From Candidatus Kapaibacterium sp. (GTDB lineage: Bacteria; Bacteroidota; Ignavibacteria; Kapaibacteriales; UBA961), in contig JAFLBY010000007.1 of NCBI GenBank assembly GCA_017302855.1, forward strand, positions 1 through 41,513: DNA of 41,513 nt. The letters run 5' to 3'. Below are positions 26,169-35,063 of this stretch, piece after piece (within the stretch, counting starts at the first letter, position 1; each line of letters starts with the position of its first letter). Under the pieces are notes generated by a model. It saw nothing but the letters and a program-made list of their open reading frames with translations, did no database searches and was not told where the DNA came from. The position numbers were made by a program, and so were the translations under genes.

Positions 26169-26357
26169 TCCGAGATATTATCATCACTTCATGAGGAATT
26201 GATTTTGCATTTAATGTCATTTCCTAATGTTCTCATTACTGCACATCAGGCATTTTTTACTCATGAAGCAATGACAGAAATAGCCCAAACCACTTTGGGA
26301 AATATAACTGATTTTGAGCAAGGTTTAGTATTACAAAACACAGTTGGTCAAACATAA
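26169..26357 (+). pseudogene. 3' remnant of a D-lactate dehydrogenase (LdhA-type) gene
   Basis: A frame too short for normal gene calling reads, after a stop at 26166, into EELILHLMSFPNVLITAHQA, then FFTHEAMTEIAQTTLGNITD and FEQGLVLQN before the stop at 26355. This is the exact C-terminal block of D-2-hydroxyacid dehydrogenases of the LdhA type, including the catalytic-acid histidine in the TAHQAF segment; E. coli LdhA has the matching TGHQAF near its C-terminus. The N-terminal and NAD-binding parts are missing upstream, so only the last 60 or so codons remain. The well-kept frame implies recent loss or truncation. Confidence 0.8.
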
Positions 26358-26417
26358 TGTTAATATGATTTTGCTGTTATTTTTAACAAAAAGATAGTGT
26401 AAAAAATGGAGATGACA

Positions 26418-27299
26418 ATGATAAATACCGTAAAACGACGTGTCTATGTACGTTATATTAAAGATGTTATCCTCATAACGCTTGGGGTAATCATGGCAAG
26501 TATTGGCTTAAAAGGTTTTTTATTGCCCAACGGTTTCTTAGATGGCGGCGCAATGGGTGTTTCTTTATTACTGAATATTTTCACTAAAATAGATTTAGGT
26601 ATTCTTATTATTGCAGTAAACTTGCCGTTTATTATTATGAGTGTACGTCAAATATCTAAAGAGTTTGCCCTAAAAAGTATTTTGGCAATCATTGTTCTCT
26701 CTCTATTAGTACATTTTTTACAACTCCCCGTTTTTACGAAAGATACTCTCTTGATTGCAGTATTCGGCGGTTTTTTTCTTGGTGCCGGCATAGGATTCGC
26801 AATTAGAGGTGGAGCAGTAATAGACGGCACAGAAGTTATGGCAATTACTGTAAGTCGAAGAAGTAGTCTGACGGTTGGTGATTTTATAGCTGTTTTTAAC
26901 ACTATATTATTTTTAATTGCTGCTGTTTTATTAAATATCGAAACAGCTATGTACTCCATTCTAACATATTTGTCTGCGTCAAAAACTGTGGACTTTATCA
27001 TCAATGGCATTGAGGAATATATTGGAGTTTATGTCGTTTCTCCTAAAGCAGAAGAAATCAAAACACAGATTACGGAATATTTGGGCAAAGGAGTCACTGT
27101 ATTTAAGACCGATAAGGGATATGGCACAAGAGGCGATTTTGAACATGAGGGAGGACGTGCCTTATTTTGTGTGGTAACACGTTTAGAAGTTACAAAATTG
27201 ATTTTAGAAATAGAAAAAATTGATGCAAAAGCATTTATTGTCCAACATTCAATCAATGATATTAAAGGAGGAATGGTCAAAAAACGGCCGCTGCATTAA
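26418..27299 (+). CDS. YitT family membrane protein (DUF161 + DUF2179)
   Basis: Inner-membrane protein of the YitT family. Five hydrophobic helices fill about residues 12-200, including LGVIMASIGLKGFLLPNGFLDGG and FLGAGIGFAIRGGAVIDGTE, the two repeated signature motifs of the DUF161 part. The C-terminal soluble domain (about 205-293, KTDKGYGTRGDFEHEG) is DUF2179. About 293 residues. The ATG at 26418 has GGAG six bases ahead. In-frame ATGs at 26406 and 26412 are alternatives. Function of the family is unknown. It lies 60 bp after the decayed ldhA end. Confidence 0.85.
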   Translation: MINTVKRRVYVRYIKDVILITLGVIMASIGLKGFLLPNGFLDGGAMGVSLLLNIFTKIDLGILIIAVNLPFIIMSVRQISKEFALKSILAIIVLSLLVHFLQLPVFTKDTLLIAVFGGFFLGAGIGFAIRGGAVIDGTEVMAITVSRRSSLTVGDFIAVFNTILFLIAAVLLNIETAMYSILTYLSASKTVDFIINGIEEYIGVYVVSPKAEEIKTQITEYLGKGVTVFKTDKGYGTRGDFEHEGGRALFCVVTRLEVTKLILEIEKIDAKAFIVQHSINDIKGGMVKKRPLH

Positions 27300-27351
27300 C
27301 ATTTTACGTTGTCTCTATTTCTGTTTTTCACTGCTATCTATGAACGTTTCC

Positions 27352-27660
27352 AAACAGTTTTTGCACACCACATCTTTGCCAAGTAATTAAGTTGCAGCAC
27401 TTTGCCTAAATACGAGAGAAATCGCCTCTACTTTTTGAGTATGAACAATGATAAAAAAAAGTGTATCAAACTATGAATCTTACAAGTTCTTGGATGTGCT
27501 CAATAAAGCATGGTTCTTGATGCGATAAGTAACTTTTCCAATTAACGTACTTTCAGACTTTGTGACAGAAGAAAGAAACGATAAAAATTTTCATCTTGTG
27601 ATGATATACGATTCTGAAATCTGATTTCGTATTCTTTAAGCAAGTTCAAATTATATATTG
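27352..27660. repeat. Dispersed intergenic repeat, copy A
   Basis: This non-coding stretch is similar over about 300 bp to 35119-35421. Shared blocks in the same order include AAACAGTTT, AAGTAATT, CTACTTTTTGAGTATGAACA, ATCAAACTAT, CGATAAGTAACTTTT, ACTTTCAGA and a TTTAA.CAAGTTC end. The two copies are diverged with small indels and lie in the same orientation. No open frame spans either copy. The remaining part of the gap, 27300-27351 and 27661-27759, shows nothing further. Confidence 0.8.
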
Positions 27661-27759
27661 ATGACGATTAAACCTCTATTGTGTCTCTTGCCTCTAAGCC
27701 GACGATTGCAATTATTTATGGTTACATATATTTTTTCATTTTTCACAAGGATTGTATTT

Positions 27760-28095
27760 ATGAATACCTCAAAAAAAATTTCAGTACTCGCACTCATTAC
27801 ATGCGGCATAGTACTCTTTTCGCCATCGAACCATCTTTTTGCACGCGGTGATGGTCACATGAAAAAAATCTTGAAAGAACTTAATTTGACTGAAGATCAA
27901 AAATCAAAAATGAAAGAAATAATGAAAGATTTTCGTGCAGAACATGGCAAAAAAGAGGATAAATCCCGTGAAGAGAAGCGCGAAATTGCCCAAGAACTCG
28001 ATGCAAAAATCAAAGCAGTTCTGACATCGGAACAACAGGCAAAATATGAAACTCTTAAAGCAGAACACAAAGAGAAAAAACGCGGGGGAAAGTAA
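27760..28095 (+). CDS. Small Spy/CpxP-like LTXXQ periplasmic protein
   Basis: A 111-residue exported protein from ATG 27760, preceded by ACAAGG; an in-frame ATG further upstream at 27658 gives a poor N-terminus. Signal peptide: KKISVLALITCGIVLFSPSN, probable cleavage after LFA. The mature part is a single charged helix hairpin with LNLTEDQKSKMKEI and LTSEQQAKYETLK, two LTxxQ elements typical of Spy and CpxP, followed by a basic tail. Likely a periplasmic chaperone or envelope stress factor. It is the second LTxxQ protein in the window; the other is at 22668. Confidence 0.8.
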   Translation: MNTSKKISVLALITCGIVLFSPSNHLFARGDGHMKKILKELNLTEDQKSKMKEIMKDFRAEHGKKEDKSREEKREIAQELDAKIKAVLTSEQQAKYETLKAEHKEKKRGGK

Positions 28096-28141
28096 GCATT
28101 CAGCAATGCTTTACCAAGAACGAAAGCCTATAAAGGAACGA

Positions 28142-28180
28142 AAAGTGATGCTTCAAACAAAGGGGCATCACTTTCTATTT
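28142..28180 (+). terminator. Terminator-like hairpin after the small LTXXQ gene
   Basis: Ten-base arms AAAGTGATGC and GCATCACTTT around a 13-base loop follow about 45 bp after the stop codon. The T-run is imperfect (CTATTTAT), so termination strength is uncertain. A smaller perfect hairpin AAGCATT-CAGC-AATGCTT lies at the stop codon itself. Confidence 0.65.
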
Positions 28181-28253
28181 ATGACCTTTATCATCTGAAT
28201 TACCTGTTTCTGCCGTAATTTTGACATATCATATATCATCAACGGCATTTACT

Positions 28254-30443
28254 ATGTCATTGCGACAACTTATTACGACATTTTTTGTTATCACTGCTTG
28301 CCTATTGGCGGCACTTGGTTTGATACTTTTTTTTATCATCAATGGCAATGTTCCGTCTTTCAATGATTTGGAGAATCCTAAACAAGATTTAGCAACACGG
28401 ATTATGAGTGCGGATGGCGATGTATTGGACTACTTCTTTATCGAAAGAAGAACACAATTACCTTATGACAGCATCCCGCCGGCATTTATTGAAGCACTTA
28501 TTGCAACAGAAGACAGGGAATTTTACAGTCATTATGGTGTGCATACTACTCGAGCCTTCAAAGCTATCTTTAAGAATATCTTTATGGGTAAACGTGAAGG
28601 TGCTTCGACAATTACGCAGCAACTTGCCCGCAAATTGTTTTTAGATCAATCCCCTACCCTGCGCCGTAAGATTCTCGAAGCATTCACCGCAATCAAGATT
28701 GAACAAACCTACACAAAAAGAGAAATCCTTGAGTTATATGCAAATACTGTTTGGTTTGGGCGAGGTGCTTATGGATTGCAGGTCGCGTCTCAGCTCTTTT
28801 TTGGCAAAAGCCCTACTCAGCTCACCACAGCCGAATGTGCGTATATGGTTGCTATACTCAAGAATCCTGTTGGTTACGATGCTCTCAACAATTATGAACG
28901 TGCCATTGGCAGAAGAAACCTTGTTCTTTCGATGATGATGGAACATGGCAATCTTAGTGCGAAGGAATATACCGAATCCATTGAACAACCAATAACAATG
29001 CCCCCCAAAAAACAACAATCTCGGCTTGGAATAGCACCGCATTTTGTCGAGTTGGTACGTCAGACTCTTGAAAAAGATGAAAATGGCGAATTTGCGACCA
29101 AGGGCTATGATTTGTACCGAGATGGGTTAATTATTCATACAACCCTTAACACTAAAATTCAACGCTATGCTAATGCCGCTGTTGAGGAACACCTTATCGG
29201 ATTCCAGAATCAATTTGATAAGTCTTGGAAATGGGCAAACAACAAAGAAATTCTCGGTTCATTTTTGTCTGCTGCCATCCGCGGAAGAGCTGATTATATT
29301 GCCGCCGAAACAGAAGAAGAAAAGCGTAAAATCAGTGAAAGATATAAAACGAACAAGAATTTTATTGATTCGGTAAAGCGTCGCACCACACTTATTCAGA
29401 CCGGTGTTGTTGTGCTTAATCCAATGACCGGTGCTATTGTCGGCATGGTAGGTGCTTCACCTCAGGCAATGCGTATGACGCCCGAAGCACGTTACTCACT
29501 CAATCACTCAGTCCAAATCAAAAGGCAGCCCGGCTCATCGTTCAAGCCATTTGTGTATGCTTCTGCGCTAGAAGATGGTTTATCCCCCTCTTCTCTTATT
29601 GAAAGCGGTCCTTACTCTTACACATCACCCTCCGGTGAGGTATGGTCGCCTTCAGGCAGCAGCAGCGAGGGAGGACCTATTCCGCTAAGTTCTGCATTGC
29701 GCTTTTCCATCAACTCCGTAGCAGCACGTTTGATTACAGAACACACAACCCCCGAACGCGTCGTTCAATTAGCGCGACGATGTGGCATACATTCGCCTTT
29801 GGAGGCTTATCCGGCACTTGCTTTGGGTGCAGAAGAAGTAAGACCATTGGAGATTACCTCCGCTTATGGCACTTTTCTCAACCAAGGTATTCATGTCCCT
29901 CCTTTCTTCATTACCAAAATTGAAGATCGTATGGGCAACATTATTTATGAAAAGAAAAAATCAAAAAAAGTTATTGATGCCATGCGTCAAAAGACTGCAC
30001 AATCCATGGTGCGTATGATGGAAGGTGTTGTTAATGCAGGCACTGCCTCTTCCATTCGGCAATTCTATAAATATGCCGCCGGTGGCAAAACAGGCACAAC
30101 CAATGACTATGCAGATGCTTGGTTTATTGGGTTTACGCCCGAACTCGTTGCCGGCGTTTGGACGGGATTTGACAGCAGAAAAGTCAAATTTCAGGGATGG
30201 TATGGACAAGGAGGAAGAGCTGCCGCACCCATTTTCGGACGTTTAATGAAAAAAATATATGAGGATCAATCTCTTGGTTTTAACAAAAAAACTTTTCAAT
30301 TTTCAGGTATTCCTGCCGACTCTACGGGCGATTCGGTTAATTACTTCGACCCACCTCCGGAAGGTGTCATTCCTTCACAAATAAAAGACTCCGCAGCCAT
30401 TTCGGACACGGCAAAACAAATGAGATTGCCCCGTCTCAACTGA
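28254..30443 (+). CDS. Class A penicillin-binding protein (PBP1A-type)
   Basis: Bifunctional peptidoglycan synthase. One N-terminal membrane helix (LITTFFVITACLLAALGLI) is followed by the GT51 glycosyltransferase domain with ATEDREFYSHYGV and GASTITQQLARK, then a linker, then the transpeptidase with the SxxK motif in PGSSFKPF, the SxN in INSVAARL, and KTG in GGKTGTTNDYADAW. Length 729 residues from ATG 28254, close to family size. An in-frame TTG at 28221 would add 11 residues. It is acting outside the cytoplasm to polymerise and cross-link lipid II-derived strands. MurA of the same pathway lies at 39016. Confidence 0.95.
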   Translation: MSLRQLITTFFVITACLLAALGLILFFIINGNVPSFNDLENPKQDLATRIMSADGDVLDYFFIERRTQLPYDSIPPAFIEALIATEDREFYSHYGVHTTRAFKAIFKNIFMGKREGASTITQQLARKLFLDQSPTLRRKILEAFTAIKIEQTYTKREILELYANTVWFGRGAYGLQVASQLFFGKSPTQLTTAECAYMVAILKNPVGYDALNNYERAIGRRNLVLSMMMEHGNLSAKEYTESIEQPITMPPKKQQSRLGIAPHFVELVRQTLEKDENGEFATKGYDLYRDGLIIHTTLNTKIQRYANAAVEEHLIGFQNQFDKSWKWANNKEILGSFLSAAIRGRADYIAAETEEEKRKISERYKTNKNFIDSVKRRTTLIQTGVVVLNPMTGAIVGMVGASPQAMRMTPEARYSLNHSVQIKRQPGSSFKPFVYASALEDGLSPSSLIESGPYSYTSPSGEVWSPSGSSSEGGPIPLSSALRFSINSVAARLITEHTTPERVVQLARRCGIHSPLEAYPALALGAEEVRPLEITSAYGTFLNQGIHVPPFFITKIEDRMGNIIYEKKKSKKVIDAMRQKTAQSMVRMMEGVVNAGTASSIRQFYKYAAGGKTGTTNDYADAWFIGFTPELVAGVWTGFDSRKVKFQGWYGQGGRAAAPIFGRLMKKIYEDQSLGFNKKTFQFSGIPADSTGDSVNYFDPPPEGVIPSQIKDSAAISDTAKQMRLPRLN

Positions 30444-30461
30444 TATAGAGCTAGTGATAAA

Positions 30462-30476
30462 CCACATAGTATGTGG
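30462..30476. repeat. Short hairpin after the PBP gene
   Basis: CCACAT-AGT-ATGTGG is a perfect six-base stem with a three-base loop 20 bp after the PBP stop codon. No T-run follows on the plus strand, so it is at best a weak transcript-end structure. Confidence 0.35.
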
Positions 30477-30603
30477 AAATTCGCTACTTTTATCATAGCA
30501 CTTTCAGCGGATTTGTACGGATGTATGGCAAAAAAGCCGATTTTTGCAGATAAAGTGTGTCATTGTTGGCATATCATAATTTGTTTACTTGAAAGAAACA
30601 TAC

Positions 30604-31260
30604 ATGGTTTTTTATACTTTTTCTGAACAACAACCATCCCTCGCCATTGGTACAATGTACTGCATTGGACGCAATTTTGCAGCTCATGCTCGTGAGATGG
30701 GTGCAGAAGTACCTGACGGTGCACCTTTAGTGTTTTTGAAACCCCCATCTGCATACACTCCACATACAGGATTAGTCACTATTCCTAAATTTTCAAACAA
30801 CTTACATCACGAAGTGGAGCTGGTTGTCATTATCGGTAAAGACGGTGATACTATTACCGAACAAGAAGCAAGAGACTACATTATCGGCTATGCAGTGGGC
30901 GTTGATCTTACATTGCGTGATATACAAACCATTGCTAAGCAAAAAGGTGAACCATGGGCAACCGCCAAGTCATTTCGTGGATCGGCTCCTCTTAGCGCGG
31001 TTATTCCCCCCCACAGTATTGATGATACCAATGCAGAACTTGAACTCTATGTGAACGGTGAATTACGCCAGAAAGGAAATACCAATCAAATGGAACGAAG
31101 TGTTCCGGCACTTATCGCCTATATTTCTTCTGTGTTTGGCTTACGGCGCGGTGATTGTATTTTTACCGGCACACCGGAAGGCGTTGCACAAATTCACAGT
31201 CAATCGCATGTGAAAGCCATACTAAACTCGCACACTGTTCTTGAATTTACCGTTGAATAA
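30604..31260 (+). CDS. Fumarylacetoacetate hydrolase (FAH) family protein
   Basis: Metal-dependent hydrolase/decarboxylase of the FAH family, similar to YcgM/FAHD1. Visible signatures are CIGRNFAAHAREMG, FLKPPSAY, HHEVELVVIIGK (metal-binding Glu pair), YAVGVDLTLRDIQ, AKSFRGSAPL, and FTGTPEGVA. About 218 residues, the short single-domain size. ATG 30604 is preferred over an in-frame TTG at 30589. By family it may act on acylpyruvates or oxaloacetate. The next gene starts 22 bp on, so they may be co-transcribed. Confidence 0.9.
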   Translation: MVFYTFSEQQPSLAIGTMYCIGRNFAAHAREMGAEVPDGAPLVFLKPPSAYTPHTGLVTIPKFSNNLHHEVELVVIIGKDGDTITEQEARDYIIGYAVGVDLTLRDIQTIAKQKGEPWATAKSFRGSAPLSAVIPPHSIDDTNAELELYVNGELRQKGNTNQMERSVPALIAYISSVFGLRRGDCIFTGTPEGVAQIHSQSHVKAILNSHTVLEFTVE

Positions 31261-31282
31261 TAACAGAAAAATCGGTCTAATT

Positions 31283-32728
31283 ATGATACACTGCATATTC
31301 CGTTTCCATATAATATTTCTGTCATTATTGGCTGCAATATTATTTTCAAGTTGCACGAGTGTGTTAAAAAAACAATTAACAAGAATTGAAGAAGATCGCT
31401 TTACTATTACAGTGAACGATACGACAGTAGAAAAAACCATTAATAATCCTCCCGGACCTCGTGATAATGGGATTATCTTTCCTTCACCGACCACAAAAGT
31501 AATTACACATACAAAGACGCAATATGACAGTACGTCGGAACGATATTATCCCAATTTTATTCGTGTCGGTTTATTTGAGGGCGTAGGATTATTGGGCACT
31601 TCATCGCCCTCCGAAGGTTTTGGCTCAGGATTATTTGGTGTGTTCGGGATTTTTGATCCTGAGTTCGGCTCCATTAAAAGGGGTGAAACACGCGATGTAC
31701 TATTTACGGGAGGACTCTATCGCTTTGGTATTTTTGAATGGCGATTACGGTGGTTTCGTGATGCAAAACATTGGACCGTCGGAACCAGTGCCGTAGAAAT
31801 GATTGTGCCGGAGGTAGATAATGCAAAATCCTTAGTCAGTATTTTCCCTATTTATATACGCAAACGTTTTTACTTGAGTGAAAGCATTCCCTACATAGCA
31901 ATTACGCCGGCTTTTGGATTCGGCTATTTCCCTTCGCAATATGGCAATGCCTCCGTATCATTAGATTTTGGCTCTATCGGAGGATTGAATTTTCGTATTT
32001 ATGCCGGATTAGCTGCCGGTATTAATCTTGCTAATTCTTCACTTAACTCAACCTCTGCATCAGTATCTTCAACCATCCCTTATATTGGGCTTGGCACCTC
32101 AGTATTAGATTTTCTTAATAAACCGGAAGAACTTGATATTGAATGGAAAGATCACGAGCACAGCTCTTGGTCTGTGGGCTTACTCTCATTTTCGATAAAT
32201 ATGTCTTCCGCCGATACCAGTTTATTCGGCTATACTCAACCAACAGCAAGAAACAGAAATGCGCAGCAAGCACAGACCGGATTATTTAATGGATTTTCCG
32301 TGAGAATTGCACCCGTTACCTTATCATTACCTTTTATTGATAAACGGGTTTTCATAGGTACTTCATTGCTTCATCTTGGATTTTTTGGTGCAAAGGAATT
32401 TGCTATGTCTGTTTTCCCATTGCGTGCAGGATACTGGCATACGCTCATTCAAGACGATTTAATTCTTGAACCATCTGTTGAATATAATTATTATCCGTCG
32501 CGCGTGCTCAATGTCAGTGCAGCACTGAAATTAGGCGTAAATGAATATGTAAATTTGCACCTGACCGGTGGTGTTGTCACCGGTAATCCTATTGCGAATG
32601 TTACAGACAGATTGGACATAGATGTTGGTGATGCTGTCGAATTTACCACTTTTTATCTTGGCTTTGGCATAGGCATCAATGAACGATTATTCAAAGAATC
32701 GGAATTACGATACTCGCGGAAAAAATAA
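31283..32728 (+). CDS. Large lipoprotein with predicted beta-barrel-like body
   Basis: A 481-residue exported lipoprotein. The signal peptide (FHIIFLSLLAAILFSSC) ends at a lipobox-like FSSC, followed by a polar linker with prolines (NNPPGPRDNG). The rest is a long series of Gly/aromatic beta strands such as IRVGLFEGVGLLG, FGSGLFGVFGIFD, ITPAFGFGYFP, VGLLSFSINMS and TTFYLGFGIGI, consistent with an outer-membrane-associated beta structure. ATG 31283 is chosen over an in-frame TTG at 31241 inside the FAH gene. The next gene begins at the last base of the stop (TAATG). No family recognised. Confidence 0.6.
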   Translation: MIHCIFRFHIIFLSLLAAILFSSCTSVLKKQLTRIEEDRFTITVNDTTVEKTINNPPGPRDNGIIFPSPTTKVITHTKTQYDSTSERYYPNFIRVGLFEGVGLLGTSSPSEGFGSGLFGVFGIFDPEFGSIKRGETRDVLFTGGLYRFGIFEWRLRWFRDAKHWTVGTSAVEMIVPEVDNAKSLVSIFPIYIRKRFYLSESIPYIAITPAFGFGYFPSQYGNASVSLDFGSIGGLNFRIYAGLAAGINLANSSLNSTSASVSSTIPYIGLGTSVLDFLNKPEELDIEWKDHEHSSWSVGLLSFSINMSSADTSLFGYTQPTARNRNAQQAQTGLFNGFSVRIAPVTLSLPFIDKRVFIGTSLLHLGFFGAKEFAMSVFPLRAGYWHTLIQDDLILEPSVEYNYYPSRVLNVSAALKLGVNEYVNLHLTGGVVTGNPIANVTDRLDIDVGDAVEFTTFYLGFGIGINERLFKESELRYSRKK

Positions 32729-33408
32729 TGAAAACACCATTTCCAATATCATCTACACTTCAAATTATTTCCATCATAATATGCGGGAATATACTTTCCG
32801 GCTGTTCACTTATTCCGTCAATACTTCCGAATCCATATATCTATCAGCTCAATAAATATACTCCCAAACAATATATCGGCTGTATCAATATTTCTCACAT
32901 TGACAGCGTAGAACAAACTGCCGATAATTCAATGCGAATATTTAAGGGCGGTGCGCTGGCATTGGGGCTTAATGAAGCAGCAGACCATATTACGGATATA
33001 ACAATTACCCCAACAGCAGGCAAATATTTTACTATTGGTTTTCGTTCAACGCCTCATGATTATCTTCATAATAAAGGATTGGAATTTACCTTTGATGATA
33101 AAGCAATACTTATCAAAGAACATGGGAAGATAATTGATAAAAAGGAGTTTTCGGGCTTGCAAGAAAAAAAGCAAGAAAGATTTATTATTATCAACGATGC
33201 CGCTGAATATTCGCTTCAAATTGGATGTGATATTGTCTATCGAGGTAAAACAAAATTACAGGGTACAGAATATTGCTTTCTCTATCCTTCCGGGGAAACA
33301 GAGCTTCATGCTCAAGCAATAACCATGACCAATATACGTATGACAAAACCATCATTAACTATCGAAAAATTAGCTGAACAGATTGCAAATTCACGAGCAA
33401 TGGAATAA
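32728..33408 (+). CDS. Lipoprotein of unknown function
   Basis: A 226-residue lipoprotein. The signal sequence (IISIIICGNILSGC) has a clear lipobox LSGC with lipidated Cys near residue 26. The body has no motif I recognise, with a mix of short strands such as YFTIGFRST and LIKEHGKIIDKKEFSG. The start overlaps the stop of the preceding lipoprotein gene in TAATG, so they are translated together. It ends just before the ABC ATPase start (33413), giving a likely three- to four-gene unit. Function unknown. Confidence 0.6.
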   Translation: MKTPFPISSTLQIISIIICGNILSGCSLIPSILPNPYIYQLNKYTPKQYIGCINISHIDSVEQTADNSMRIFKGGALALGLNEAADHITDITITPTAGKYFTIGFRSTPHDYLHNKGLEFTFDDKAILIKEHGKIIDKKEFSGLQEKKQERFIIINDAAEYSLQIGCDIVYRGKTKLQGTEYCFLYPSGETELHAQAITMTNIRMTKPSLTIEKLAEQIANSRAME

Positions 33409-33412
33409 TTGT

Positions 33413-34174
33413 ATGATATTGGAATTACAACATATTTCAAAAACATACCCAAATGGGAATCAGGCATTAACAGACATTAATTTCACTGTTAATGAAGGAG
33501 AGTTTCTTGTTATTATCGGATTAAGCGGTTCGGGTAAATCAACATTATTACGCTGCATCAATCGTTTGCATGAACCAACTTCCGGTTCTATTATATTTCG
33601 CAACAAGGATGTCACAACGATACAAGGCAAAGAGCTACGTCAATACAGACGCTCCGTCGGTATGATATTTCAACATTTTAATCTTATTCCTCGTTATTCT
33701 GTTCTCGACAATGTTCTTACGGGCGATTTAAGCACTATGTCCGTCATGTCTGCTCTGATGAATAAATTTACCGATGAACAAAAACAACGCGCTTTGCATA
33801 ATTTGGAAATTGTGGGCATACCCGATAAAGCACAACAACGCGCCGATGAATTAAGTGGAGGGCAACAACAAAGAGTAGCAATTGCCCGTACTCTGATGCA
33901 AAATCCCGATATTATTCTTGCAGATGAGCCGGTGGCATCGCTTGACCCCGCTACGTCACATTCTGTCATGAAATATTTAGAAAAAGTGAATAAAGAACAT
34001 GGAAAAACCATTATCTGTAATTTACATTTCCTCAGCTTGGTGCGCCAATATGCTACAAGAGTTATTGCGCTCAAACGAGGGAAAATGATTTTTCAGGGAC
34101 AACCCGAAGACATTACAGATACTTGGTTCAAAACTATTTACGGTGATGATGCCACCGAAGTAGAAATTCGATAA
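33413..34174 (+). CDS. PhnC-like ABC transporter ATP-binding protein without a permease gene
   Basis: ATPase subunit of an ABC importer, 253 residues from ATG 33413. Walker A IGLSGSGKSTLL, Q-loop MIFQHFNLIPR, signature DELSGGQQQRVAIAR, Walker B IILADEP with VASLDPATS, and H-loop NLHFLSLV are all intact. The blocks LLRCINRLHEPTSGSI, MIFQHFNLIPRYSVLDNVL and VASLDPATS are specific to the PhnC (phosphonate/phosphite) group. No PhnD-type binding protein or PhnE permease is near, and accD follows directly, so either the partners are elsewhere or the ATPase serves another transporter with the two lipoproteins upstream. Confidence 0.85.
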   Translation: MILELQHISKTYPNGNQALTDINFTVNEGEFLVIIGLSGSGKSTLLRCINRLHEPTSGSIIFRNKDVTTIQGKELRQYRRSVGMIFQHFNLIPRYSVLDNVLTGDLSTMSVMSALMNKFTDEQKQRALHNLEIVGIPDKAQQRADELSGGQQQRVAIARTLMQNPDIILADEPVASLDPATSHSVMKYLEKVNKEHGKTIICNLHFLSLVRQYATRVIALKRGKMIFQGQPEDITDTWFKTIYGDDATEVEIR

Positions 34175-34188
34175 ATCATTAAAATACA

Positions 34189-34195
34189 TAAGGAG
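34189..34195 (+). promoter_or_regulatory. Strong ribosome binding site of accD
   Basis: TAAGGAGATTTTATG places an AAGGAG element five or six bases ahead of the accD ATG at 34201. Most genes in this window lack such a clear Shine-Dalgarno sequence, so translation of accD is probably efficient. Confidence 0.7.
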
Positions 34196-34200
34196 ATTTT

Positions 34201-35037
34201 ATGTCTTGGTTCTTAAGAAAAAAACAAAATATTGGTGATAATATTCCTCGAGAAATGCCTGATGGACTTTTTACACAATGTCCTTCATGCAAAACAGTTA
34301 TTTACAAAAAACAATTTGAGGAAAATTTATTTACTTGCCACAGCTGCAATCACCATTTCCGTATTACATGGGAAGAATATGTGGACATATTATTCGATCA
34401 AGGCACATTTGTTCATACCGATACCGAAGTACGAAGTGCTGACCCTCTTAATTTTGTGGATACCAAAGCATATACGCTGAGATTAAATGAAGCGTATCAA
34501 AAATCTGATTTTCCCGATGCGCTCACAGTGGGTTACGGTGATATTGTGGGACGCCATGTATCATTCGCTTGTATGAATTTCGGATTTATCGGTGGCAGTA
34601 TGGGCAGCGTCGTCGGTGAAAAATTTTATCGTGCAGGCAAAAGAGCATTAACTGACAAATGCCCGCTTATTGTTATTTCTGCTTCAGGCGGCGCACGTAT
34701 GCAAGAGTCCGCATTATCATTAATGCAAATGGCAAAAACAAGTGCTATTTTAGGAGAACTTGCAGATAATGGTTTACCCTATATTTCCATTCTTACAGAC
34801 CCAACAACAGGCGGCGTCAGTGCCTCATTTGCTATGTTGGGCGATGTCAATATTGCCGAACCCAAAGCACTCATCGGTTTTGCAGGTCCTCGCGTTATTG
34901 AACAATTTATTCGTAAAAAATTACCCGAAGGTTTCCAACGTTCTGAATCTGTTTTACAACATGGATTTTTAGATAAAGTTGTGCATAGAAAAAATCTACG
35001 TCAAACAATTCATACAATACTTCAGCATCTGTCATAA
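34201..35037 (+). CDS. accD: Acetyl-CoA carboxylase carboxyltransferase beta subunit
   Basis: Subunit of the carboxyltransferase that moves the carboxyl group from biotin carrier protein to acetyl-CoA, the first committed step of fatty acid synthesis. An N-terminal zinc ribbon with CPSCKTVIY and FTCHSCNHHF (about residues 24-48) is followed by the crotonase-like carboxyltransferase fold (SASGGARMQESALSLMQMAK, DPTTGGVSASFAMLGD, FAGPRVIEQ). 278 residues, standard. A terminator follows the stop codon. accA, accB and accC are not in this window. Confidence 0.96.
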   Translation: MSWFLRKKQNIGDNIPREMPDGLFTQCPSCKTVIYKKQFEENLFTCHSCNHHFRITWEEYVDILFDQGTFVHTDTEVRSADPLNFVDTKAYTLRLNEAYQKSDFPDALTVGYGDIVGRHVSFACMNFGFIGGSMGSVVGEKFYRAGKRALTDKCPLIVISASGGARMQESALSLMQMAKTSAILGELADNGLPYISILTDPTTGGVSASFAMLGDVNIAEPKALIGFAGPRVIEQFIRKKLPEGFQRSESVLQHGFLDKVVHRKNLRQTIHTILQHLS

Positions 35038-35063
35038 GAAACCATCATATTCTTTCAAAAATA

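Noticed and set aside
30462..30476. PBP gene terminator
   Set aside because: The hairpin is short and lacks a T-run; kept only as a weak structural note.
33694..34074. Minus-strand 126-codon frame
   Set aside because: Opposite the Walker and signature motifs of the intact PhnC-like gene.
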